11,981 nt of DNA from JAWXTP01 sp044433415 (lineage in GTDB: Bacteria > Bacteroidota > Bacteroidia > Bacteroidales > Rikenellaceae): positions 1 to 11,981 of the forward strand of contig JAWXTP010000090.1 of assembly GCA_044433415.1 (NCBI GenBank). Direction: 5' to 3'. Positions 1-7,797 of this stretch are shown here, in pieces. The number at the start of each line of letters is the position of its first letter. Positions within the stretch are counted from its first letter, which is position 1. The notes beneath the pieces are model-generated. The model ran no database searches and was not told the DNA's origin. It saw nothing but the letters and a program-made list of their open reading frames with translations. A program made the translations under genes and the position numbers.

Positions 1-2898
1 AGCGAAGGTCAACAGTTAAAATTCAGTATGATAAGTTATACTGCTCAAATTTACACAGTAACCACAGCTACAGTTCACGATGTTGTTCTTGTAGAGGATG
101 CGCTTACTGTTAACGAAGTTGTCGTTACGGCTCTTGGTATTAAACGTGATGCTAAAGCAATAGGTTATGCAGTATCAGAAATTGATGGTGACGCTCTTGC
201 TGAGTCAAGACAAACAAATGTGACTAATGCATTGTCAGGAGTTGTCCCTGGACTACAAGTCGTTAAAGGTAGTGGTGCTACAGGTTCTTCTAAAATCACT
301 ATCCGTGGTCAATCTTCTCTATCGGGCACTAACCAGCCTCTTATCGTAATTGACGGTATCCCTATGGATAACTTCACTAATGGTGATAACAGCTATTGGG
401 GCAGTTCAGATATGGGTAATGGTCTTTCAGACATTAACGCTGACGACATTGAGACTATGACAGTACTTAAAGGTGGTTCTGCGGCTGCTCTTTACGGTTC
501 ACGTGCAGGCAATGGTGTTATACTTATTACTACTAAAAGTGGTAAACAGTCTGACGGCTTAGGTATCACTGTTTCGTCAAGCATAGGTTTTGAAAATCCT
601 CTTATCACTCCAAAACTACAAAACTCATTCAGTCAAGGTACTCGTGGCATATACAATAATCTTAGTGTATACTCTTGGGGTGCTGCTACTGATGGTGTAA
701 ACACTGGTACAAACTGGAACGGTAAGACTGAGACTCTTAAAACTTATGATAACGTTGGTAACTTCTTTAATACAGGGGTCATAAACACTCAAAACATTAC
801 TTTACAACAACAGTACAACAAAACTTCTGTATATGCTTCTATAGGTAGAATGCAAAACAATGATGTTGTTCCTGAGACTAAACTAGAACGTACAAATATC
901 GTTTTGCGTGCTACAACAAACTTAGGTACATCAGACAAATGGAAACTTGATGCTAAAATGAACTATGTGAAGTCTTCAGCTCAAAACCGTCCTACACAAG
1001 GTATCAACCAATCAAACACGTTCTATACTATGTATACTCTACCTAGATCTATCAATATCTTAGATTTCAATCCATCTATAGATAGCGAAGGTAACCAAAT
1101 TTGGTGGAGTTCAGGCACTTCTTCACAAAATAACCCTTATTGGTCTGCACAATATGGACAAACCTATGACGTCAGAGAGCGTTACATTGGTTTCATGTCT
1201 TTAAGTTATGAGTTCTTGCCATGGTTGCGTGGTGAAATCAAGGGTGGTATGGACAACTACACTACTACTGCTTGGAGCGAAATTCACACAGGTGGTTTAT
1301 CAAACCCTGCAGGTTCTTATAGTAGAGGTGTTGAGCAGTTTAGTGAAACTAACTACAGTTTCTTACTTATTGCTCAAAAAGATCATCTTTTCGGCAAATT
1401 TGGTGGTAGTGCAACATTTGGTGGCAACTTAATGAGCCAATTACGCCAAAGTCAAGGTGCAGGTGTTAATGAGCTTGTAGTACCTAACTTATTTAGCTTG
1501 GGTAATGGTGTAGATAACGCTTGGATTTCTGAATCTATCGCTAATCGTAAGATGAATTCTCTATATGGTTCTGCTCAGTTAAACTATGATTCTTACTTAT
1601 TCCTTGATGTAACTCTTCGTAACGATTGGTCATCAACTATGAGCAAAGAAAATAGATCTTATATGTATCCTTCTGTTAGTCTTTCAGGCATAATTTCTGA
1701 TATGGTTGAACTTCCTAGCTGGTTTACATTTGCTAAAGTGAGAGCTTCATACGCTATCGTAGGTAATGACCTTGACCCTTATCAGTTATATAACACTTAT
1801 TCTATAGGTTCAAACATTTTTGACAATACAACTGCTACTCCTGGTGACATATACTACAGCGAAAATCTAGTAAGTGAGAAAGTTAAGTCGTGGGAGGCTG
1901 GTATCGATGTTCGTTTCCTAAATAACAGAATTCGTTTAGATGCTTCTTGGTACAAAAGCAACGCAACAAATCAGCTGTTCCCTCTAGCTATGGATGCTGC
2001 TAGTGGCTACTCTTACAAAATGGTTAATGCTGGTAATATCCAAAACCAAGGTTTCGAGATTTCTCTAGGTGCTGATATCATCACAGGGCGTGAATTCAAC
2101 TGGAATGCTACACTTAACGTATCTCGTAATGTTAGTAAAATTATTGAGTTAATAGAAGGTGTTACAGAATATGAACTTGGCAGTATCGAAAACATGAAAG
2201 TAGTTGCTGAAGTTGGTGGTGCTTATGGCGCTATCTATGGAACAAAAATACAAACAGTAACAGATAAAGATAGTCCTTACTATGGTCAATGGCTACTTAC
2301 AGACACTGGTCTTCCTCAAGCAACTTCAGATATGGAGTACCTGGGTGAACAATCTCCAAAAGCTAACATCAGTTTAGGTCAAAACTTTAGTTACAAAGGT
2401 TTCAACCTTTATGCTCTATTTGATGCTAGTATAGGCGGCAAAATCTTCTCTATGACAAATGCTGTACTTGACGCATACGGTAACTCTGAAGCGAGTGCTC
2501 CAGGTGGCAAACGTGAAGATTTCATTGTTCAAGGTGTAATCAGTGACGGCAACGGCGGTTATATAAAAAACACTAACTATGTTACTCCTCAACAATACTA
2601 TAGCGATGCTTTAGGAGTTGGCAACTATGGCATTATGGAAGCTCACACATACGATGCTACTTCAGTACGTTTACGTACTATTAGCCTAGGTTATAGCTTC
2701 CCTAAGAGATTGTTAGGCGATGCAGTTCAACGTATTAATGTTTCTTTCACAGCGTCAAATCCATGGTTAATCTACACTGGTGCTCCAGGTATTGACCCAG
2801 AAAGCGTTTCAGGAACAGGAACTAACGTTCAATCATTTGAATTAGGCATTTCACCAACCTACCGTTCATATACATTTAATGTAGCGATAGGATTCTAA
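1..2898 (+). CDS. SusC/RagA-like TonB-dependent outer-membrane transporter, 5'-truncated
   Basis: The reading frame is open from base 1, so the gene starts upstream of the window; the ATG at 28 lies inside the protein and is not its start. The first ~30 residues are the end of the N-terminal carboxypeptidase-like domain. The linker VNEVVVTALGIKRD and a plug domain follow, with the typical motifs ALSGVVPGLQV, ITIRGQSSL, PLIVIDGIP, VLKGGSAAALYGSRAGNGVI and LITTKSGK. The remaining ~780 residues look like a 22-strand beta barrel, and the protein ends in an aromatic residue (VAIGF), as outer-membrane proteins do. Family members import glycans, peptides or other large nutrients with energy from TonB-ExbBD, the SusD partner acting as a lid. 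The SusD gene starts 26 bp downstream, so the two are one operon. The signal peptide and TonB box fall outside the window. Family is certain; substrate unknown. Confidence 0.97.
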   Translation, partial: SEGQQLKFSMISYTAQIYTVTTATVHDVVLVEDALTVNEVVVTALGIKRDAKAIGYAVSEIDGDALAESRQTNVTNALSGVVPGLQVVKGSGATGSSKITIRGQSSLSGTNQPLIVIDGIPMDNFTNGDNSYWGSSDMGNGLSDINADDIETMTVLKGGSAAALYGSRAGNGVILITTKSGKQSDGLGITVSSSIGFENPLITPKLQNSFSQGTRGIYNNLSVYSWGAATDGVNTGTNWNGKTETLKTYDNVGNFFNTGVINTQNITLQQQYNKTSVYASIGRMQNNDVVPETKLERTNIVLRATTNLGTSDKWKLDAKMNYVKSSAQNRPTQGINQSNTFYTMYTLPRSINILDFNPSIDSEGNQIWWSSGTSSQNNPYWSAQYGQTYDVRERYIGFMSLSYEFLPWLRGEIKGGMDNYTTTAWSEIHTGGLSNPAGSYSRGVEQFSETNYSFLLIAQKDHLFGKFGGSATFGGNLMSQLRQSQGAGVNELVVPNLFSLGNGVDNAWISESIANRKMNSLYGSAQLNYDSYLFLDVTLRNDWSSTMSKENRSYMYPSVSLSGIISDMVELPSWFTFAKVRASYAIVGNDLDPYQLYNTYSIGSNIFDNTTATPGDIYYSENLVSEKVKSWEAGIDVRFLNNRIRLDASWYKSNATNQLFPLAMDAASGYSYKMVNAGNIQNQGFEISLGADIITGREFNWNATLNVSRNVSKIIELIEGVTEYELGSIENMKVVAEVGGAYGAIYGTKIQTVTDKDSPYYGQWLLTDTGLPQATSDMEYLGEQSPKANISLGQNFSYKGFNLYALFDASIGGKIFSMTNAVLDAYGNSEASAPGGKREDFIVQGVISDGNGGYIKNTNYVTPQQYYSDALGVGNYGIMEAHTYDATSVRLRTISLGYSFPKRLLGDAVQRINVSFTASNPWLIYTGAPGIDPESVSGTGTNVQSFELGISPTYRSYTFNVAIGF

Positions 2899-2924
2899 AT
2901 TTCACCTTAAAAAAAGTAAGACAG

Positions 2925-4904
2925 ATGAAAAATATATTAAAAAAATTATCGGTTTTAGGATTCGCTCTTATGTTTACTCTGGGTTCATGTAGCGACTTTG
3001 AAGATGTAAACTCGAATCCTTTCGCAACAGATGAGTCGAATGTAGAGCCTCGTTATTTGTTGTCACAAGCAATTTTCCTTCCACAGCAAGATCCACATAT
3101 TGCTGAACGTGTATTTATCCTATATTGGGACAGAGTAGCTCGTATGGAGACTGCTGGAGGTCTAGCTATTTTAAGTGGTAGTGACAGTTGGACAAGCGAC
3201 TATTACAGCCTTAGCTATCTTCTTTCTTGGGTAAACTACACTTACCTTACAATCAATGCTGTAGATGCTCAAATGGAAAGTGGCACTTATAGTGAAGCAG
3301 CAAACAACATTAAGCAAGTTGCTAGAATATGGCGTGCATACTTATTATCAGAAATAGCTGACAACTTTGGTCCTGTTCCACTTGATGGTTTCCAAGGCGA
3401 GAATCCTACATATAGCTCTGTAGAAGACACATACAAATTTATGTTAGAAGAGCTTGCGGATGCTACTGCTAACATTGATTTAGATGCTACATTCACAACT
3501 AACGAAGCTGCAGCAGACTTATTCTATCAAGGCAATGCAACTCAATGGGTAAAATTTGCAAATTCTCTACGTCTACGTTATGCAATGCGTCTACAGGGAG
3601 TGTCTCCTAGCTATGCACAAACTCAGTTTGAAGATGCTGCTAGTGACATCACTAAACTAATTACTGACAATGCTGATATCGCAAGTGTTATTGAGTATGG
3701 TTCTTGGACTGCGACTACTGCTGTTATGAGCCGCTCTTGGAATACACAACCTATGAGTTTCACTATGGCTAACCTTAGTGCTGGTTTAGGTGGCACATCA
3801 TTACACGACATTAGCACAGTCTATGGAACTGCTGCTTATGGACTTACAGCTGACGTAATTGACACTTACGCTAAAGACCCTACAGAGTATTTAGGTATAT
3901 TGATGCCTACTTTACAATCTACAAAAACTAACATCAACAATGCTGGGTACTTTATGGACTGTATGCCTCTTTATGTAGATCCTCGTGCTCTTGTTAACTA
4001 CTCTATACCTGGTCATGATGACGGTACTGTTGGCACATATACAACTGGCACAACTGCTAGTGTACGCCTTGATGCTACTACAAGTCCTGATACTTTAAGT
4101 TTACGTGCTCAGTACAGCTGGTTTGGTTCAAGATTTGGTCAAACTGGTGATCAAGGTACACTATTTGCTGACTTTACGAACACTTCTGCAAATGTTCCTA
4201 CAAAGAGTAAAGTGTATCGTGACAACAATAGCAGCAGAATATTCTTCGCTCCTTGGGAAACATACTTCCTAATTGCTGAGGCTGCACACTATGGTTGGAG
4301 TGTTCCTTTATCAGCACAAGTTGCTTATGAGGCTGGTATTGCATCAAGTTTTGAGTACAATGGTCTTAGCTCATTATACAATGATTATATCGAATCGACT
4401 TCACTAAACATGGTTGGTACAAGTGTTAAGTTCACTGACAATACTGAAACTGCTAGTAAAGAGATGACGTATATTGACCTTGCTTCTAATATGGTACTTA
4501 CATCAAGTAAAAATTATGAGGTTAACTCTACACCAACATACTCAACTACAACTTATGAGTATCCTGTAGGTTTATACTCTACAAACAATGACGCTCTTAC
4601 AAAGATTATCACTCAGAAGTATATAGCACAAACACCATGGCTTCCTAATGAGGCTTGGAGTGACTATCGTCGTCTAGGTCTTCCTTTCTTTGAGAATCCA
4701 GTGCTTGAATATGCGATATCAACTATGCCTAACTATACAGACTATACTAAGGCAGATATCAACAATATTGGTCAACGTTTAGAGTACCCATCTAGCTTGC
4801 AAAACACAAACCCTAGTGGCTATAGTTCTGCTCTTGAAGCACTTGGTGGAGCTGATGATTATTCTACACCTTTATGGTGGTCTAAAGCTGCAACTGGTAA
4901 CTAG
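2925..4904 (+). CDS. SusD/RagB-like surface lipoprotein, nutrient-binding partner of SusC
   Basis: This 659-residue protein has a lipoprotein signal peptide ending in the lipobox LGSC, with the lipidated cysteine at residue 22. Acidic residues follow directly (SDFEDVN), as in the export signal that places Bacteroidota lipoproteins on the cell surface. The early NPFATDESN stretch, the helical TPR-like N-terminal half and the late motif LPNEAWSDYRRLGLP fit the SusD-like group that binds nutrients and closes over the SusC barrel. It is somewhat longer than a typical SusD (about 500-600 residues). The start is the only ATG placed to give a signal peptide, 26 bp after the susC-like stop behind an A-rich leader. 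No glycosidase, peptidase or sigma/anti-sigma gene is adjacent, so the substrate cannot be inferred. A strong terminator follows. Confidence 0.95.
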   Translation: MKNILKKLSVLGFALMFTLGSCSDFEDVNSNPFATDESNVEPRYLLSQAIFLPQQDPHIAERVFILYWDRVARMETAGGLAILSGSDSWTSDYYSLSYLLSWVNYTYLTINAVDAQMESGTYSEAANNIKQVARIWRAYLLSEIADNFGPVPLDGFQGENPTYSSVEDTYKFMLEELADATANIDLDATFTTNEAAADLFYQGNATQWVKFANSLRLRYAMRLQGVSPSYAQTQFEDAASDITKLITDNADIASVIEYGSWTATTAVMSRSWNTQPMSFTMANLSAGLGGTSLHDISTVYGTAAYGLTADVIDTYAKDPTEYLGILMPTLQSTKTNINNAGYFMDCMPLYVDPRALVNYSIPGHDDGTVGTYTTGTTASVRLDATTSPDTLSLRAQYSWFGSRFGQTGDQGTLFADFTNTSANVPTKSKVYRDNNSSRIFFAPWETYFLIAEAAHYGWSVPLSAQVAYEAGIASSFEYNGLSSLYNDYIESTSLNMVGTSVKFTDNTETASKEMTYIDLASNMVLTSSKNYEVNSTPTYSTTTYEYPVGLYSTNNDALTKIITQKYIAQTPWLPNEAWSDYRRLGLPFFENPVLEYAISTMPNYTDYTKADINNIGQRLEYPSSLQNTNPSGYSSALEALGGADDYSTPLWWSKAATGN

Positions 4905-4931
4905 AATTTATCTTTTGTAATAAATATTCTG

Positions 4932-4968
4932 CGAAGCAACTCTTTTAAGGGGTTGCTTCGTTTTTTTT
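4932..4968 (+). terminator. Intrinsic terminator of the SusCD operon
   Basis: The arm at 4932-4942 (CGAAGCAACTC) pairs with 4950-4960 (GGGTTGCTTCG) around a 7-nt loop; one pair is a G-U wobble. Eight consecutive T follow at 4961-4968. It begins 27 bp after the SusD stop codon, the expected place for the operon's terminator. Confidence 0.92.
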
Positions 4969-5070
4969 ATAGTATGATTTCCGAAATCAGTTCAGCGGCA
5001 ATTACGGGTAAATCTGAGAATTCTAATTAAAATACAGTAAAATTTTTTAAAAGAAAACATGAAAAAAACA

Positions 5071-5177
5071 AACAGACTGTATATCCTTGCCATCGAAATA
5101 AAACAAAACCATTTCCGTATTAGTTACACGGTGGTATAATGTTTTACTCCAAAATAGCTATTGATATACAGTCTGTT
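5071..5177. repeat. 107-bp element with perfect 15-bp terminal inverted repeats
   Basis: AACAGACTGTATATC at 5071-5085 is the exact reverse complement of 5163-5177, leaving 77 bp between the arms. The centre also has weak internal pairing (CCGT with ACGG around 5115-5131). It lies between two convergent genes, so neither gene could be driven by a promoter inside it. A 26-codon ORF (5059-5139, ATG to TAA, beginning MKKTNRLYIL) runs through the left arm behind an A-rich stretch, but it has no recognisable promoter or family and I do not call it a gene. Possible identities are a small non-autonomous mobile element, a large-loop hairpin in an RNA, or an invertible segment. No target-site duplication is visible. 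The rest of the 4969-5233 gap holds only short hairpins, such as GATTTCCGAAATC near 4976. Confidence 0.7.
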
Positions 5178-5180
5178 ATC

Positions 5181-5204
5181 AGTAAAATAAAGACCTAAGT
5201 GGTC
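5181..5204 (-). terminator. Weak candidate terminator after the minus-strand membrane-protein gene
   Basis: Read on the minus strand, GACC (5204-5201) pairs with GGTC (5195-5192) around a 5-nt loop, followed by a T-rich run (TTTATTTTAC). It lies 30 bp past the stop at 5234. The stem is only 4 bp, so this is a position-supported guess. Confidence 0.3.
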
Positions 5205-5233
5205 AATTCTATTTAGTTATATATAGACTAGAA

Positions 5234-5803
5234 TTATTTCTTAGAAATCATCACTAATCCGCTAAAACCTACAACAATTGATGCAAGTAAAGCGATGTAA
5301 ATACCAGAAAGAGCATCGCCAATCACAACTATGAATAGCAAAAACATAGAGATAAAAGATATAAGAGAGAACAGTCTACTGCTAACGTATGGTATAACCT
5401 TCTCTGTTAATAGAGAATATAGACCCACGAACAAATTTGCATAGGTACATAATAATAACACATTACCAATAAGCATCATAAGATTAATCTTCATAGGGAC
5501 ATCTTGAGCACCACTAGGAATATTGTTAAATAACTTTAATGTTTCGCTAAGGGTCATTGAGCCATTACCCTTAAGGGCAGGTAATGCTGGCAACACATAG
5601 AATGCTAATAGCATCAAAGCTGTAGCTGCAAGGTTGATAATAAGTATCACCTTGTTTAATTTTGCTGGATCTTTTGCATACTCTTCAACAGCTGGAACAC
5701 TTTTTTTAACTAGGTCCATTGCCTTTTCGCCCTGCACATCACAGAATGCTGTGAGTTGCTTAGATGTTGACTTAACACCTTCTTGTTTGTTTTTTTCTTC
5801 CAT
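5234..5803 (-). CDS. Four-helix inner-membrane protein of unknown function
   Basis: I do not recognise the family of this 189-residue protein. The N-terminal ~50 residues are charged and soluble. Four hydrophobic segments follow, at about residues 51-72, 105-130, 143-163 and 166-186, with a polar loop (about 78-103) between the first two, and the C-terminus is short and basic (SKK). The layout fits a polytopic inner-membrane protein with its N-terminus in the cytoplasm. The ATG lies 2 nt after the TAA of the upstream YiiX-like gene, so the two are almost certainly co-transcribed and probably translationally coupled. This suggests the membrane protein serves or positions the hydrolase, but nothing in its own sequence shows an activity. 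Confidence 0.85.
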   Translation of the reverse strand: MEEKNKQEGVKSTSKQLTAFCDVQGEKAMDLVKKSVPAVEEYAKDPAKLNKVILIINLAATALMLLAFYVLPALPALKGNGSMTLSETLKLFNNIPSGAQDVPMKINLMMLIGNVLLLCTYANLFVGLYSLLTEKVIPYVSSRLFSLISFISMFLLFIVVIGDALSGIYIALLASIVVGFSGLVMISKK

Positions 5804-5805
5804 AA

Positions 5806-6483
5806 TTATAAAATTTTATTTAAGGGTTTTGTTTCAAACAGATTCTCAGGATAAATAAATCTTTTTAAATCATCATATGGGTATAGATTTAAATCTCCAA
5901 CTTTATCAAAAATATAGCATATAAGCTCTGTGCAGTATAAATCTTGGTTCTGCGAAGCATCATAGCTATTATCGAATTTCACTTGCATGAGCAGCAACTC
6001 TTCGAGCGCTATCTCAAGGGATTGATTCTGTGTAAAACCATCTGCACGGCAGATTGCATAGCTCGTCACTTTGTTATTACTCCAGAAGCTATCTATTGGC
6101 TCCTTTACAATATGACCCTTGTCAATAGACATATGTACAACGTAGACCTCAATCTTCTCTAGCTTCTCGGCACTATCTTCACTCACATGAATCTCTCCGA
6201 CATCCTCTTCACGCTCAACGATTATAAATCCGCAATGCGAATAGTTTTGTTCAGCTTGAACACCCGAAGCTATACGCACCATATCACTTTTAAACGAGTT
6301 GCCCTCTGTGAAAATCACATCTCCACTTATCAACATTGCCTTCTGCTCTTGTTCTATTGTAGACCATTTCGTATCCTGCTCTCGATACCTGTCATATACA
6401 AACAATACTACAATAAGTACAAATAAAGATATTGATATTACAACGACTATTTTCTGGGTTATTATATCATTTATATTTTTCAT
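5806..6483 (-). CDS. Membrane-anchored YiiX/YebB-like (permuted NlpC/P60, papain-fold) hydrolase
   Basis: The 225-residue protein starts with one hydrophobic helix (about residues 11-31), an anchor or uncleaved signal. The rest resembles the YiiX/YebB group of permuted papain-like enzymes (peptidase family C92). The pieces visible are GDVIF (residues 54-58), the histidine motif NYSHCGFII with His83, and a late cysteine motif DLYCTELICY with Cys184 and Glu186. In permuted members the histidine precedes the cysteine, as here. Relatives are thought to cleave or transfer amide or ester bonds in cell-wall peptides or lipids, but the substrate of this group is not established. It is the first gene of a two-gene operon, 2 nt ahead of a four-helix membrane protein. 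A promoter lies about 75-100 bp upstream of the start. Family assignment is from motifs only. Confidence 0.8.
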   Translation of the reverse strand: MKNINDIITQKIVVVISISLFVLIVVLFVYDRYREQDTKWSTIEQEQKAMLISGDVIFTEGNSFKSDMVRIASGVQAEQNYSHCGFIIVEREEDVGEIHVSEDSAEKLEKIEVYVVHMSIDKGHIVKEPIDSFWSNNKVTSYAICRADGFTQNQSLEIALEELLLMQVKFDNSYDASQNQDLYCTELICYIFDKVGDLNLYPYDDLKRFIYPENLFETKPLNKIL

Positions 6484-6556
6484 TCTTCATTTATAATCAC
6501 TAATTACAATGGTTGACATATAAAAATCAACACACTACCAACAATAGCAATTTTTA

Positions 6557-6587
6557 CAAAAATAACTTCTTTTTTCGTTAACCCAAA
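6557..6587 (-). promoter_or_regulatory. Bacteroidales promoter for the YiiX-like operon
   Basis: On the minus strand, TTTG (6587-6584) is followed after 19 bp by TATTTTTG (6564-6557), a full match to the TTTG / TAnnTTTG consensus. Transcription would start near 6550, giving a leader of about 65 nt before the ATG at 6483. Confidence 0.7.
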
Positions 6588-6620
6588 CAAATGAAACAAT
6601 TACACTAAAAAAAACAAGAA

Positions 6621-6685
6621 AACCTTTGATTAGTTAGTCCAACAGCAGTACTCACCCGCTGAGGTGAACCCCCATATCAAAGGCT
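6621..6685. repeat. 65-bp hairpin element, copy 1 (beta type)
   Basis: First of five same-orientation copies. The outer stem is CCTTTGAT (6623-6630) with ATCAAAGG (6676-6683). Inside are the conserved patch TTAGTCCAACAGCA and the inner stem CAGC/GCTG. The beta type reads GAGGTGAAC after the inner stem. This copy has CCCCC where other beta copies have TCCC. An AT-rich spacer of 55 bp leads to copy 2. Function unknown. Confidence 0.9.
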
Positions 6686-6740
6686 TTTATTCTATTACAA
6701 AAATAATTAAAAATATTAAAAATCAAAAAAATAAAGAAAA

Positions 6741-6805
6741 AACCTTTGATCGGTTAGTCCAACAGCATGCCAGTTCCGCTGACCTAAACTCCCCTATCAA
6801 AGGCT
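6741..6805. repeat. 65-bp hairpin element, copy 2 (alpha type)
   Basis: Same outer stem as copy 1. The alpha type has GGTTAG after the first stem arm and GACCT after the inner stem. Its loop (ATGCCAGTTC) differs most from the other copies, yet the total length is still exactly 65 bp and the CAGC/GCTG pairing is kept. Confidence 0.9.
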
Positions 6806-6844
6806 TCTATTATAACCAAAGAGAATTTAAATTTTAAAAGAGAA

Positions 6845-6909
6845 AACCTTTGATTAGTTAGTCCAACAGCAGTCCTATTCCGCTGAGGTGAACTCCCATA
6901 TCAAAGGTT
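6845..6909. repeat. 65-bp hairpin element, copy 3 (beta type)
   Basis: The terminal inverted repeat is perfect over 10 bp here (AACCTTTGAT with ATCAAAGGTT); the other copies have one mismatch. The loop is GTCCTATTC. A T-rich stretch and the tail shared with copy 5 follow (TTACAAAGATAATTAAAAAT). Confidence 0.9.
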
Positions 6910-7336
6910 TATATTCTGTTACAAAGATAATTAAAAATCTTAAAAATCAAAAAAAATTAAAGAAAATTAAAGAAAAACAGATAAATCTAATAATCCCAAA
7001 AAACAAGTTCCAACTTGACACCCTGCGGAGGCATAGCCTCTCTTATTAAATTATATAATATAACTCTCCACATCCCGAAAGCCAAGCCCCAACTTGACAC
7101 TCTGCGCATGAGCTTTAGCGTTAAGAAAATTATAAATTTGAGCGTAAAAAAAATCAAGTGTCTGAGCACAGAGAATACTTTGTGCGAAGCTAGTATTAGT
7201 TTCAAGCGAGTTCTTGATTTTTAGCTCAAAGATGTAATTTTTAGCGTAAAGAAGCGACCTGCGCAAGTTTTTTGTTCTACTTTTTTCAAAAAAAGTAGAG
7301 AGAAAAAAAAAGATATAATAGAAAAATTAAAGAAAA
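6910..7336. repeat. Tail of tandem repeat unit 1, no credible gene
   Basis: This stretch matches the sequence after copy 5 (7499-7750) almost in order, so both are copies of one unit. Landmarks are CAGATAAATCTAATAATCCC, the near-palindrome CAAGTTCCAACTTG (7004-7017) leading into a GACACCCTGCG motif that recurs at 7087-7106, a GAGGC-ATA-GCCTC hairpin (7028-7040), and an 11-bp-arm hairpin TCTACTTTTTT / AAAAAAGTAGA (7276-7286 / 7289-7299). Short ORFs of about 70 codons exist on both strands, but they run through these repeats, lack promoters and are not conserved between the two units. Confidence 0.8.
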
Positions 7337-7401
7337 AACCTTTGATTGGTTAGTCCAACAGCAGAACTCACCCGCTGACCTGAACTCCCCTATCAAAGGC
7401 T
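7337..7401. repeat. 65-bp hairpin element, copy 4 (alpha type)
   Basis: An alpha copy corresponding to copy 2, 596 bp away. It has the loop GAACTCACC and GACCTGAACTCCCC after the inner stem. Outer and inner stems are intact. Confidence 0.9.
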
Positions 7402-7433
7402 TATATTATAAAAAAAGAAATTTCAAAAGAGAA

Positions 7434-7498
7434 AACCTTTGATTAGTTAGTCCAACAGCAGTACTCACCCGCTGAGGTGAACTCCCATATCAAAGGCT
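7434..7498. repeat. 65-bp hairpin element, copy 5 (beta type)
   Basis: A beta copy corresponding to copy 3, 589 bp away, and nearly identical to copy 1. A second possible apical stem, TCACC with GGTGA, competes with CAGC/GCTG in copies 1 and 5 but cannot form in copy 3. Confidence 0.9.
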
Positions 7499-7750
7499 TA
7501 TATTCTGTTACAAAGATAATTAAAAATCTTGAAAATCAAAAAAAATAAAGAAAAACAGATAAATCTAATAATCCCTAAAGCCAAGTTCCAATTTGACACC
7601 CTGCGGAGGCACAGCCTCTCCTATTAAATTATATAATATAATACCTAACATCAAAAAAACAAAGTTCCAACCTAACACCCTGCGCATGAGCTTTAGCGTC
7701 AAGAAGCGACCTGCGCAAAGTTTTTTGCTACTTTTTCCAAAAAAAGTAGA
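7499..7750. repeat. Tail of tandem repeat unit 2, shortened
   Basis: This is a diverged copy of the 6910-7300 tail with the same landmarks in the same order: CAGATAAATCTAATAATCCC, the CAAGTTCCAATTTG near-palindrome, GCGGAGGC, TTAAATTATATAATATAA, CTGCGCATGAGCTTTAGCGT, and the CTACTTTTT / AAAAAGTAG hairpin (7728-7736 / 7741-7749). Relative to unit 1 it lacks about 126 bp between two short direct repeats. No gene is seen. Confidence 0.8.
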
Positions 7751-7778
7751 GATATAAAAAAAGAATTTTATCTATTTT

Positions 7779-7794
7779 TTTTTACATGTAAAAA
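7779..7794. promoter_or_regulatory. 16-bp perfect palindrome downstream of the FGE-fold gene
   Basis: TTTTTACATGTAAAAA is a perfect palindrome. It differs by one central base from the palindrome upstream of the same gene's promoter (8836-8851). It may be a binding site for a dimeric regulator, or chance in AT-rich DNA. Confidence 0.35.
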
Positions 7795-7797
7795 ATT

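Noticed and set aside
28..30. ATG at 28 as the start of the SusC-like gene
   Set aside because: The frame is open to base 1 and codes for the end of the N-terminal carboxypeptidase-like domain; family members need that domain and a signal peptide, which lie upstream of the window.
5071..5177. Phase-variable invertible promoter
   Set aside because: Both flanking genes end towards the element, so inversion would not switch either one; no recombinase gene is near.
6741..6805. Hairpin elements as SRP (4.5S) RNA relatives
   Set aside because: On the minus strand, copy 4 reads TTCAGGTCAG, like part of the SRP core, but the GGAA-type tip and the AGCAG side of the symmetric loop are missing, so the likeness is too short.
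6987..7266. Short ORFs of about 70 codons in the repeat region, both strands
   Set aside because: They run through the interspersed repeat, overlap each other, lack promoters and are not kept in the second copy of the unit.
6621..7498. CRISPR array
   Set aside because: The repeats are 65-bp hairpins with irregular gaps (32 to 427 bp), the intervening DNA is itself repeated instead of unique, and no cas gene is present.
6621..7498. Hammerhead or other known small self-cleaving ribozyme in the 65-bp elements
   Set aside because: The conserved core CUGAUGA...GAAA is absent on both strands, and the other ribozyme cores I know do not fit.
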